Below are positions 16,647 to 23,320 of a DNA stretch of 37,026 nt, piece by piece (within the stretch, counting starts at the first letter, position 1; each line of letters opens with the position of its first letter). The notes under the pieces are model-generated. The model saw only the letters and a program-made list of their open reading frames with translations. It did no database searches and was not told the DNA's origin. Location of the stretch: NCBI GenBank assembly GCA_964520865.1, contig CAZFOY010000037.1:1-37026 (forward strand). The letters run 5' to 3'. This DNA is from CAVQCT01 sp964520865. GTDB taxonomy: Bacteria > Zixibacteria > MSB-5A5 > GN15 > FEB-12. The position numbers and the translations under genes are program-made.

Positions 16647-17957
16647 TCAATACTTCACCCACTTAATTATTTCAGGTAGCGTCGGACGTTTCCCGTACAT
16701 CAGGATACCGATACGGAAGATTTTCGCAGTCAGCCAGATCATGCCGACAATGGTGATAACGACCAGGATGAATCCGAGCGTCGCTTCGCCGATTATCCCG
16801 CTGAACAGAGACACCGTGGAAAGGCTCGGAGCGAGAAAGACCACCCGCATCATCATCATCGTCGGAGTCAGAAACGGTATCAGCGACAGCGTCACCGCCA
16901 GCGTTGAATGCGGCTCCTGGATTACGTAGATGCCGATGATGATCGGCAGAATGATCAGCATCGCGATCGGCATCACGAAACTCTGGGCCTCTTTCTCCGA
17001 ATTCACGATCGAACCGATAAGCGCAAAAATGGTCGAATACAAAATGTAACCCGATACCAAGAAGAGCACGAAGAACACAATGATGGCCGGGTTGAAAACC
17101 ATTCGATCGACTGCCGGATTCACTGCGAAAGCCGACTTCATCGAATACACTATTCCCCCCAGTACAAGCCAGACGGCTACTTGCGTGAATGTAGCCGCCC
17201 CAAGACCGAGGACCTTGCCGATCATCAGTTGGAACGGCGTTACGGAGGATACCAGGACCTCCATAATTCGCGAGTTCTTTTCCTCGATAACCGATCGCAT
17301 GATCAGCTGGCCGTAACCGAACAGCATAACATAGATTATCATGACGAAGGTAAACGCCGTGAAGTATTTGACGTCAAAAGGAATCGACGCTCCCCGGGCA
17401 TCTCGCAAGGTCAGATCGACACTTTTGGTCAACTTGAGCACCGAATCGACACCCACGTTTACATCAGATTCTTCGAGCCGGATGGTTGAAATGATATTGG
17501 ACAGCTGATGCTCGAACCGGTTGATGCTCACGATATTGTCTGAATTCGTGACCAGATACATGTTTGTATCCACCATTTGCGCATTGGGCCTCACGACGAG
17601 GAAATACTTCAAGTCCTTGTTTACGATGAGATTCCTCAGAGAGTCATTGATCTGGTTGAATTGCTCATCCTGATCGGGTCGAAGCTCGAAAACCTGTGTG
17701 ACATCGTAATAGGGGACATCGGTCTTCCCTATCTTATATTCGGCCAGGGACTTTTTGAATTGAGTGCCGATGTGCTGCCCGCTCTGGTCGATCACTGCGA
17801 GTTGCTCGGTACTTGAGGACTTCGTTCTCGCCAGCATGGCCGGCAGCAGCACAAACGCCGCCATGATCGCCGGCGTCAGGATAATGCCGATGAGGAATGA
17901 TTTCTTTTTGACTACCTGCGCATATTCACGCTTGAAAATAATCCAGAACTTAGACAT
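16647..17957 (-). CDS. ABC-2 type transporter permease (NatB-like)
   Basis: This is the membrane subunit of an ABC exporter. The 436-residue protein opens with KFWIIFKREYAQVVKKKSF, the cytoplasmic lead-in typical of ABC-2 permeases, then one helix at about 22-41. A large extracytoplasmic domain follows (about 45-205), and five to six helices make up the C-terminal half, including FVMIIYVMLFGYGQLIMRSV followed by EEKNSRIMEVLVSSV. That EEK-R-EVL pattern is characteristic of NatB/YhaP-like permeases. It overlaps the ATPase gene by 8 bp. The substrate is not predictable; NatAB of B. subtilis exports sodium, but many relatives have other or unknown cargo. Confidence 0.9.
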   Translation of the reverse strand: MSKFWIIFKREYAQVVKKKSFLIGIILTPAIMAAFVLLPAMLARTKSSSTEQLAVIDQSGQHIGTQFKKSLAEYKIGKTDVPYYDVTQVFELRPDQDEQFNQINDSLRNLIVNKDLKYFLVVRPNAQMVDTNMYLVTNSDNIVSINRFEHQLSNIISTIRLEESDVNVGVDSVLKLTKSVDLTLRDARGASIPFDVKYFTAFTFVMIIYVMLFGYGQLIMRSVIEEKNSRIMEVLVSSVTPFQLMIGKVLGLGAATFTQVAVWLVLGGIVYSMKSAFAVNPAVDRMVFNPAIIVFFVLFLVSGYILYSTIFALIGSIVNSEKEAQSFVMPIAMLIILPIIIGIYVIQEPHSTLAVTLSLIPFLTPTMMMMRVVFLAPSLSTVSLFSGIIGEATLGFILVVITIVGMIWLTAKIFRIGILMYGKRPTLPEIIKWVKY

Positions 17958-18882
17958 TGCTCACCCCCTTCGGCTGATGGAGCTCCGAGGGATCGACTTT
18001 GGCCATGTCGATGAATATGTCGTAGAGCGAGGGTTCGACAATTTCAAAGCGCCTTACCGAAACTCTGTCGACAACGGCCCGAAGGATAGCGTCCGGTTTG
18101 GCGCCGTCTTCGAGCTGCAATTCGATATAGTTATTGAATTCGGTCATTCGCTTCACTCCCGGAAGCGATGACATGAACAGCCCGTCACCGTCGATATCGA
18201 ACTGCACCGAATTTGACCCAAACTGAGCCTTCACGTCGGTCAGACGGCCATCGATCACCTTCTCCCCTCTCGAAATCATGCAAATATGGTCGCACAGCTT
18301 CTCTGCTTGCTCCATAACATGGGTCGAAAAGAGAATCGTCTTACCCGACCGCTTGAGATCCATTATTATGTCTTTGATCAGTTCCATATTCAGCGGATCG
18401 AGCCCGGAAAAAATCTCGTCGAGGATGATCAGCTCAGGTTCGTGCATAATGGTCGTAATGAACTGAAGTTTCTGGGCCATCCCTTTGGACAGCTCCTCGA
18501 CTTTGCGGTGCTTATAATCGAGCAGGTCCACCCTCCCGAGCCAGTAGTCGGCCTTCTCGTTCACCTTTGATGTCGGATAGCCCTTCAAATTGGCCATATA
18601 GGTCATCACTTCCAGTACGGTCATTTTCTTGTACAGGCCGCGTTCTTCCGGCAGATATCCGACTTTATCTTTGAACTGGGCGTTTGCCTTCTTTCCTTCG
18701 AAGAGCACTTCGCCGGAGTCCGGAATCGTGATATCCATTATCATGCGAATAGTGGTGGTTTTCCCGGCGCCGTTCGGCCCGATGATGCCGTAGATGACAC
18801 CTTCCGGCACTTCCAGCGACAGGTCGTTGACCGCCACCTTCTCATCGAAAGCCTTTCGAATGTTAACCAGTTTCAGGATCAT
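17950..18882 (-). CDS. ABC transporter ATP-binding protein (NatA-like)
   Basis: This is the ATPase partner of the permease gene that overlaps its end. The 310-residue protein has Walker A GPNGAGKT at 35-42, the GYLPEERGLY segment at the Q-loop position, and the signature LSKGM at 131-135. Walker B LIILDE ends at residue 156 and is followed by I rather than the usual P. The D-loop is SGLDP and the switch histidine is His188 in STHVMEQAE. A C-terminal domain of about 90 residues (DUF4162-like) follows. GAAGG lies 7 nt before the ATG. The order ATPase-permease-carboxypeptidase forms a three-gene operon. Confidence 0.93.
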   Translation of the reverse strand: MILKLVNIRKAFDEKVAVNDLSLEVPEGVIYGIIGPNGAGKTTTIRMIMDITIPDSGEVLFEGKKANAQFKDKVGYLPEERGLYKKMTVLEVMTYMANLKGYPTSKVNEKADYWLGRVDLLDYKHRKVEELSKGMAQKLQFITTIMHEPELIILDEIFSGLDPLNMELIKDIIMDLKRSGKTILFSTHVMEQAEKLCDHICMISRGEKVIDGRLTDVKAQFGSNSVQFDIDGDGLFMSSLPGVKRMTEFNNYIELQLEDGAKPDAILRAVVDRVSVRRFEIVEPSLYDIFIDMAKVDPSELHQPKGVSNV

Positions 18883-18960
18883 GGGTTACCTTCTAATCTC
18901 AGGTTGCGTGTAAGTAATCATTGCGAGCCGCGCGGTCAACAAAAAACCTGTAGACAGCGG

Positions 18961-19785
18961 TCAGTCGCCGATCATTTTCATAAAATCCGAGGCATTTCTC
19001 GCTGCCTGCCCCAGGTGGCAGTTATTGAAAAAGACATACACCCGCTTAACTTTGTCGGCCAGTTTCCGGACCTTTTCTTTCCATTCAAGGAGCTCTTCTT
19101 CGGAATATGAATAGTCGTAACGAAGTGGTCCACCGTTCCACCAGTGCTCCCTGTTGCGGCCGTGCAATCGGATATAGCCGGTGTCGGTGGTCGCAAACGA
19201 GTCCGGTTTGAGCAGCCCGGGCAGCTCCGGTTCATCGACGCAGACATAGCCGATGCCTTCCTTCTTCAGGTAGTCGTACATGGGCCGGTTCACCCAGCCG
19301 TTGTGGCGAAACTCGACAAATAGCGGATTGGGATCGATCATTTCCCGGCAGAGCGAAAGATACTCAAGTGAATCCTGGCTGAACTTGAACGAATAGGGAA
19401 ACTGAGCAAGCAACCCGGACAGTTTGCCCGATTCCGCGAAAGGTTTGATCGCCTCACGGAAAGCAACATGATCTTTTTCGAGATCGGTCCGTCGATGGGT
19501 GAAAGACTGCGGTACCTTGAGGATGAAATCGAACCCTTCGGGCGCCTTTTTGACCATGTTGGCCATGACTGCAGGATGCGGGATACGATAGTACGTGGAA
19601 TTGACTTCGACCGTAGGAAAGAACTTCACATAGTAGTCAAGCATCTTTCCCTTCTGAACATCGGCCGGATAGAACTTATCTCGCCAGTCCTCAAAGCTGT
19701 ACCCCGAGGTGCCTACCCGTATTTGCGGTGTGGTTGTCATTGTTTGGCGCGACTGTTCCTTTGCGAATTTAACGACCGCCGGCAT
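18961..19785 (-). CDS. DUF72 family protein (YecE-like)
   Basis: DUF72 proteins adopt a TIM-barrel-like fold and have no settled biochemical role. The 274-residue chain has the family opening RVGTSGYSFEDWRDKFYP, then VEVNSTYYRIP, FDFILKVPQSFTHRR, VEFRHNGW and the end segment RVYVFFNNCHLGQAARNA. Two starts are possible: ATG 19785, or ATG 19740, which leaves five residues before the first conserved strand and fits the family better. Neither has a good Shine-Dalgarno, so the longer form is listed. It is 78 bp upstream of the ABC ATPase gene. A T6 tract lies in that gap but no convincing terminator stem was found. Confidence 0.88.
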   Translation of the reverse strand: MPAVVKFAKEQSRQTMTTTPQIRVGTSGYSFEDWRDKFYPADVQKGKMLDYYVKFFPTVEVNSTYYRIPHPAVMANMVKKAPEGFDFILKVPQSFTHRRTDLEKDHVAFREAIKPFAESGKLSGLLAQFPYSFKFSQDSLEYLSLCREMIDPNPLFVEFRHNGWVNRPMYDYLKKEGIGYVCVDEPELPGLLKPDSFATTDTGYIRLHGRNREHWWNGGPLRYDYSYSEEELLEWKEKVRKLADKVKRVYVFFNNCHLGQAARNASDFMKMIGD

Positions 19786-19862
19786 TCGCCTGCATCGATC
19801 TTGTCTTCAATAAAGAGGGATACTACCGATACGAAGATATATTCAAGCAGTTGCCGAAGTAA

Positions 19863-19991
19863 TCACTTTTTTCGATCGGCGGGTATTTGTTGAAATCGTA
19901 CAAAGCCGCACTTCGGACAGACCCACTTGTGCTGTTTGTGAAAGGTCCGTTTCCGCTCTATCATGGCGGATTTGCACCGAGGGCAGGTCAT
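19863..19991 (-). CDS. 42-residue zinc-ribbon peptide
   Basis: This is a very short gene that begins ATG at 19991 and ends TGA at 19865-19863. The peptide has two Cys pairs, Cys3-x-x-Cys6 (CPRC) and Cys25-x-x-Cys28 (CPKC), 18 residues apart. This is a classic zinc-ribbon layout with Lys/Arg-rich flanks and the aromatic lead-in HKWVCPKCGF. The start is only 3 nt after the stop of the upstream membrane-protein gene, so it is probably coupled to that operon. Function is unknown; nucleic-acid or protein binding are both common for such ribbons. The four Cys at exact family spacing make a chance reading frame unlikely. Confidence 0.72.
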   Translation of the reverse strand: MTCPRCKSAMIERKRTFHKQHKWVCPKCGFVRFQQIPADRKK

Positions 19992-19994
19992 AGT

Positions 19995-20609
19995 TCAGTG
20001 TGTAAGATGAAGGAAGTCGGTGAGAAGAAATTCCATACGACCGATGAAGGTTGACATCCGGGACATTACCGTATAACCGAAGGTGGTGCCGAAAAAGATC
20101 ATCAGAAAACAGGTTCCCAACCGCGCAAACTTCCCGAATATGCCCTTATGTTCCCGACTGAAATAAAAGTACGCGAGGGTTGCCAGCAGTCCGACCACAA
20201 CTACTATACCGGACACGTTCAGATTCCCGCTTGCCGTGACGAATGGTGTTACCGTCGCCGACATCTGCTTCAGCGTCCTCGCATAGAGCATCGCGGGAAT
20301 AGCCACGCCTGCTCCTGATCCGATCATGACAGCTATCGGCAGGCGTGATACCGCTGTAGTTTTTCTGCTGAACCGTCCGAGCATCAGAAGACCCAGCAAC
20401 AACGGAATTATCAGCCATAAGTTGGATCCGTTGAACAACGGTTCGAACAAAATCGACATCAGCGTGTTCGTCCATGTGATTACCAGGATATAACCGATCG
20501 ACACACCAATCAACAGTGACTCAGCCGCCCGATAAATCGGATTATCCCTATAGAGGAAAGACAGAATCGCCAGAGTCAGGAGTCCGGCGACGAGTGTGCC
20601 CGCAGTCAT
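19995..20609 (-). CDS. Polytopic membrane protein, fourth gene of an uncharacterised operon
   Basis: I do not recognise a characterised family. The 204-residue protein is very hydrophobic with about six predicted helices (about 2-20, 27-50, 62-79, 89-108, 131-150, 160-180). Charged residues are few and sit between helices. Near its N-terminus it has YRAAESLLIGVSIGYILV; near its C-terminus FGTTFGYTV followed by GRMEFLLTDFL. That end is similar in layout to the end of the six-helix protein two genes upstream (IGLGSLTTSLRV then GIERTWLG). The start overlaps the previous stop as ATGA, with GGAGG 5 nt before the ATG. It probably forms a membrane complex with the anchored protein encoded just upstream. 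That is inference from coupling. Confidence 0.75.
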   Translation of the reverse strand: MTAGTLVAGLLTLAILSFLYRDNPIYRAAESLLIGVSIGYILVITWTNTLMSILFEPLFNGSNLWLIIPLLLGLLMLGRFSRKTTAVSRLPIAVMIGSGAGVAIPAMLYARTLKQMSATVTPFVTASGNLNVSGIVVVVGLLATLAYFYFSREHKGIFGKFARLGTCFLMIFFGTTFGYTVMSRMSTFIGRMEFLLTDFLHLTH

Positions 20610-21418
20610 CGCGACCTCCCCTTCTTCTTTCGTTCAGAGAAGTAGATGACATTTCCGATTATGATCAGCAGAATGACATAGAGATGCGAACTTGTCTGAG
20701 CGAGCATCCCTCGCGATCCGCCGCCACCGATTCCGAGCAGCTTCTCATATTCGGCCGCTCCGACCAAACCTCCGACCATCGAGTACAACTGTCCCGAGGC
20801 CAGATAAGGATCGTAACTGGTCACCATCGCCGCCGTCACCGCCGCCAGCACTCGAACATGGTAGCGTGCCGCCCCATACTCGATCCAGTGGGTCGTAAAG
20901 TTCCCGTCGGCAATCGAAATGACCGCCGAGACATCGTCATAGTTCTTCACGAGTTTCGTCAACGGATAGCTTGCGTACGGCTGACCAAGATAATCCTGAG
21001 GGTAGGTTTGTTCGATCGATTCCCCCATCGAGAGAATTGCCGCTATATATTGCGGCCGGAAGCCGAGATAAACATAGTCCTTTCCGTACTCCCGTCCATA
21101 CTCTTTCGCCGTGTTACGCATCATACGATATCCGATCAAAGTACCTTCCGAGAGTAATGATACACCTATCAGTTTGAGGTCCTTCTTAAAGGCATGGCGA
21201 AGAATGGCCTGCGACAGCGGCCGAATTTCCGGAAGGGACGAAGCTTCGTGATCGAACGAAACGATCAGCACTGAACCGGCCGGCAGGGAGTCGATATAGT
21301 TGAACATCTTTTGCGTATTCGGAGAGATCCGGAGCTTCATCGGAATATGAATCAACATAGCAGCCGTCACAACTACGAACAGTCCGATAAATGCCCAGTG
21401 CCGGGACTCAAGTCTCAT
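20606..21418 (-). CDS. Membrane-anchored protein with Rossmann-like domain, third gene of an uncharacterised operon
   Basis: No family is recognised with confidence. The 270-residue protein has one N-terminal helix (about 8-27) and one C-terminal helix (about 243-261) followed by a basic end (ERKKKGRSR). The roughly 210 residues between them alternate beta-like and alpha-like stretches: SVLIVSFDHE, AILRHAFKKDLKLIGVSL, then GKDYVYLGFRPQYIAAIL and a long helix with RVLAAVTAAMVTSY. A Gly-rich loop (GIGGGGSRG) precedes the last helix. The layout parallels the first gene of the operon. The start shares a base with the previous stop (TAATG). The side of the membrane the domain faces cannot be fixed from sequence alone. 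Confidence 0.72.
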   Translation of the reverse strand: MRLESRHWAFIGLFVVVTAAMLIHIPMKLRISPNTQKMFNYIDSLPAGSVLIVSFDHEASSLPEIRPLSQAILRHAFKKDLKLIGVSLLSEGTLIGYRMMRNTAKEYGREYGKDYVYLGFRPQYIAAILSMGESIEQTYPQDYLGQPYASYPLTKLVKNYDDVSAVISIADGNFTTHWIEYGAARYHVRVLAAVTAAMVTSYDPYLASGQLYSMVGGLVGAAEYEKLLGIGGGGSRGMLAQTSSHLYVILLIIIGNVIYFSERKKKGRSR

Positions 21419-22038
21419 TACCTCTCCCCTCCCAGCCAGGTTCGCTCGATGCCGATAATGACGCGAAGTGATGTAGTCAGGGATCCGAGTCCGATTCCAA
21501 TAAGCACCGCCCGGCGGGCCGCCATCGAAGGAAAGTCACGCACCCACTCCGCCCATTGCGGGAGCGGATCGGAAAAGACCCAGCCGATATTCGACCGGCT
21601 CAGCAGTATCAACAGCGCAGAGATCAATAGGACGGCAGCCGGCAGAGACCTCGCGCGAAATCCACGGTAGGAAGCCGAAGCGACAAAGAATGCCAGGAGG
21701 GCAAATACGGTCGACTGCATCGGTGCCTGAACATTTTCGAACATCCACATAAACGGTGTATCTGCCTTGATCCCCCAAATTATAGCAAGGACGGGCATGA
21801 CGGCGAATCCGGCCAACGCGATCATCCGATAAGGGCGCCCGTTGCCCCGCTGAAACTCCATGAGATTGTTCCGCGCGAAGCTGATCACTCCGACTATCAG
21901 CGCGAAAGCAAATATTATCTGCCAGTATTCAAGTATCGTCTGGTTCAGCTTGCGAGCAACCGGGTGTTCGGAGAAGTACTGCGCGAACATGACCAGTCCG
22001 AATACGAAGCTGACTATGAGCGGGATGCGGCGGTTCAT
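21418..22038 (-). CDS. Polytopic membrane protein, second gene of an uncharacterised operon
   Basis: No characterised family is recognised. From ATG 22038 the protein has 206 residues and about six hydrophobic helices. Two short polar loops carry LMEFQRGNGRPYR and SYRGFRARS. The last helix carries IGIGLGSLTTSLRVIIGIER. A GTG at 22050 would add four residues, but ATG 22038 shares its A with the stop of the preceding gene (TGATG), a typical coupled start. The protein alternates with anchored domain proteins in the operon, so a complex is likely. Its relation to the fourth gene product is suggested by size, helix number and the C-terminal pattern. Confidence 0.75.
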   Translation of the reverse strand: MNRRIPLIVSFVFGLVMFAQYFSEHPVARKLNQTILEYWQIIFAFALIVGVISFARNNLMEFQRGNGRPYRMIALAGFAVMPVLAIIWGIKADTPFMWMFENVQAPMQSTVFALLAFFVASASYRGFRARSLPAAVLLISALLILLSRSNIGWVFSDPLPQWAEWVRDFPSMAARRAVLIGIGLGSLTTSLRVIIGIERTWLGGER

Positions 22039-22862
22039 CAGAAGACCCACCAGGTACTGAGGGGATGACCGGAGATTGCCTGCACTGTCGCCCAGACCAC
22101 GGAGACCACAAGCGCGGCCGCGATGAGCACTTTCATTATATCCTGCGCGCGGACCGAAGCAAGGATCGACGGATTACCGGAGAGGTATCCGGAAGCGGCG
22201 AAAAGCTCTTCGCCGATCAAAGTGTAGTCACAGGCGACAATGAAGAAAGCGAGCTGAATTGTTGAGTCGGTGCCGGCGATCTGGATCGCATTAATTGAAT
22301 TCCCCGTCTCAGCTAAAATCAGCGACTCGGCTTCGAACGTGCCGAGCAGAAATATCGAGGCCGGTTTCGTTCGAGAAATCAATCCATCGACCGCCGCGGC
22401 ATAGCCGAACTGCGATGACGAAACGTAGGTAATGTCATCCGCACGATACCGGTCGGGATAACCGGCCGCGGAGTAAGCTCCGAGTACAACCTCCTGAGCG
22501 ACCGCCATGATCACCGGATCGTGGGTGGGAAAAATCAGCTGACAATCGTATGAGGCAGTTTTCTCGGCGACATGACTGAGAATGTTCAGCGAAGCTATCG
22601 TGGTTGGTCGTTGAATATCGCCACCCCAGCCGGGCGTGTAGAGTACCGGTCGCGCCATTTCCGTTGCTCGACCGATGGCATCCTCCACCGCCCGCAGTCC
22701 GGCTATAGCGCGAACCTTATACTTGTCGCGGCTTTTCTTGTGAAAAGTCGTGAACATGACTATGGCGATACTTATGATCGAGACAACAAGCGTTGCCAAT
22801 GTGCTCAGATTGAACCAAGCGGTATTCGCTTCCGCCAGGAGTGCGAAATGGATAGGAAACAT
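22038..22862 (-). CDS. DUF6754-like membrane-anchored protein, first gene of an uncharacterised operon
   Basis: The 274-residue protein has one helix near the N-terminus (about 18-40), a basic stretch (HKKSRDKYKVR), a central domain and a C-terminal helix (about 246-264). Conserved-looking stretches are VEDAIGRATEMARPVLYTPG, LNILSHVAEKTASYDCQL, FGYAAAVDGLISR and GTFEAESLILAETGNS. IQIAGTDSTIQLAFFIVACD and YTLIGEELFAASGYLS follow. From memory this matches proteins labelled DUF6754 in several bacterial phyla; I could not search to confirm it, and no function is known to me. The alternating strand and helix pattern suggests an alpha/beta, Rossmann-like fold. The gene is the promoter-proximal member of a five-gene operon, and no clear Shine-Dalgarno is seen. 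Confidence 0.78.
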   Translation of the reverse strand: MFPIHFALLAEANTAWFNLSTLATLVVSIISIAIVMFTTFHKKSRDKYKVRAIAGLRAVEDAIGRATEMARPVLYTPGWGGDIQRPTTIASLNILSHVAEKTASYDCQLIFPTHDPVIMAVAQEVVLGAYSAAGYPDRYRADDITYVSSSQFGYAAAVDGLISRTKPASIFLLGTFEAESLILAETGNSINAIQIAGTDSTIQLAFFIVACDYTLIGEELFAASGYLSGNPSILASVRAQDIMKVLIAAALVVSVVWATVQAISGHPLSTWWVF

Positions 22863-22994
22863 AGGAATACGGAACTACGGGTCAGGCGGGGAAGCAACAA
22901 AAAGATATAGGCGTGTCCGAGGTTGTCTTGCACGACGCGTACGGCTCAATCATGGACGTATTGTCAGGTCTCAGCCAATCCGAGATATTTGTAG

Positions 22995-23018
22995 GGCGGC
23001 CTCGTCTTCGAGCCCGCC
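22995..23018. repeat. GC-rich hairpin, possible dispersed palindromic element
   Basis: GGCGG-C-CTCG (22995-23004) pairs with CGAG-C-CCGCC (23009-23018) around the loop TCTT, with a single C/C mismatch. It is preceded by GTAGG, as is the hairpin element repeated at the right end of the window, though the stem sequence is different. There is no T-run, so it is not a terminator. Only one copy is seen, so calling it a repeat is tentative. Confidence 0.4.
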
Positions 23019-23198
23019 GCGCCGAACATACCGCAAGGCATGGCGCCTTGATGCAGGATTGAGAATATCGACCTCCCGATATGTGCGATCAGGCCGGGCG
23101 TAGTAATGTGGCGCCTACACGCTCTAATCTCGGCCACTTAACCTGCACCGGAAAAAAACAACAGCTTTCAGGCAAATTCTCTGTACTATCAGCGCTTG

Positions 23199-23224
23199 CT
23201 TGACCTCTGTGAGTCGAGGTCAAG
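23199..23224 (+). promoter_or_regulatory. Palindrome upstream of the FG-GAP promoter (candidate operator)
   Basis: CTTGACCTC (23199-23207) and GAGGTCAAG (23216-23224) are exact inverse complements of nine bases separated by eight. The right arm ends 10 bp before the -35 box. Centred near -59 relative to the expected transcription start, it is well placed for an activator. It lies in a divergent region with no transcript needing termination, and no T-run follows. Confidence 0.5.
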
Positions 23225-23234
23225 GGGTTCCACC

Positions 23235-23263
23235 TTGACAATCATAGATAGGTTAGGTATACT
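23235..23263 (+). promoter_or_regulatory. Sigma70-type promoter for the FG-GAP protein gene
   Basis: TTGACA (23235-23240, six of six), an ideal 17-bp spacer and TATACT (23258-23263, five of six) form the best housekeeping promoter seen in the window. Transcription would start near 23270, giving a leader of about 50 nt before the ATG at 23321. Confidence 0.75.
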
Positions 23264-23320
23264 TTAATAGATTCCATTTCAGGTTACACAGCTACGCAGG
23301 CAAAATCATGGTGCAATAGG

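Larger units (their letters stand above)
22863..23320. other. 458-bp divergent intergenic region
   Basis: No coding sequence is convincing here: the small open frames lack initiation signals and recognisable motifs. The left part contains a GC-rich imperfect hairpin (22995-23018). The right part contains a 9-bp palindrome pair and a near-consensus promoter for the rightward gene. No clear promoter for the leftward operon was found; TATATC with following T-rich sequence around 22903-22908 on the minus strand is only a weak possibility. Confidence 0.7.

Noticed and set aside
18911..18939. Possible minus-strand promoter TTGACC-N17-TACTTA before the ABC exporter operon
   Set aside because: The -35 box is good but the -10 box matches the consensus at only two of six positions.
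22572..23103. Plus-strand open frames across the start of the DUF6754-like gene
   Set aside because: They lie antisense to the membrane operon or in the hairpin-bearing intergenic region and show no motif or ribosome-binding site.
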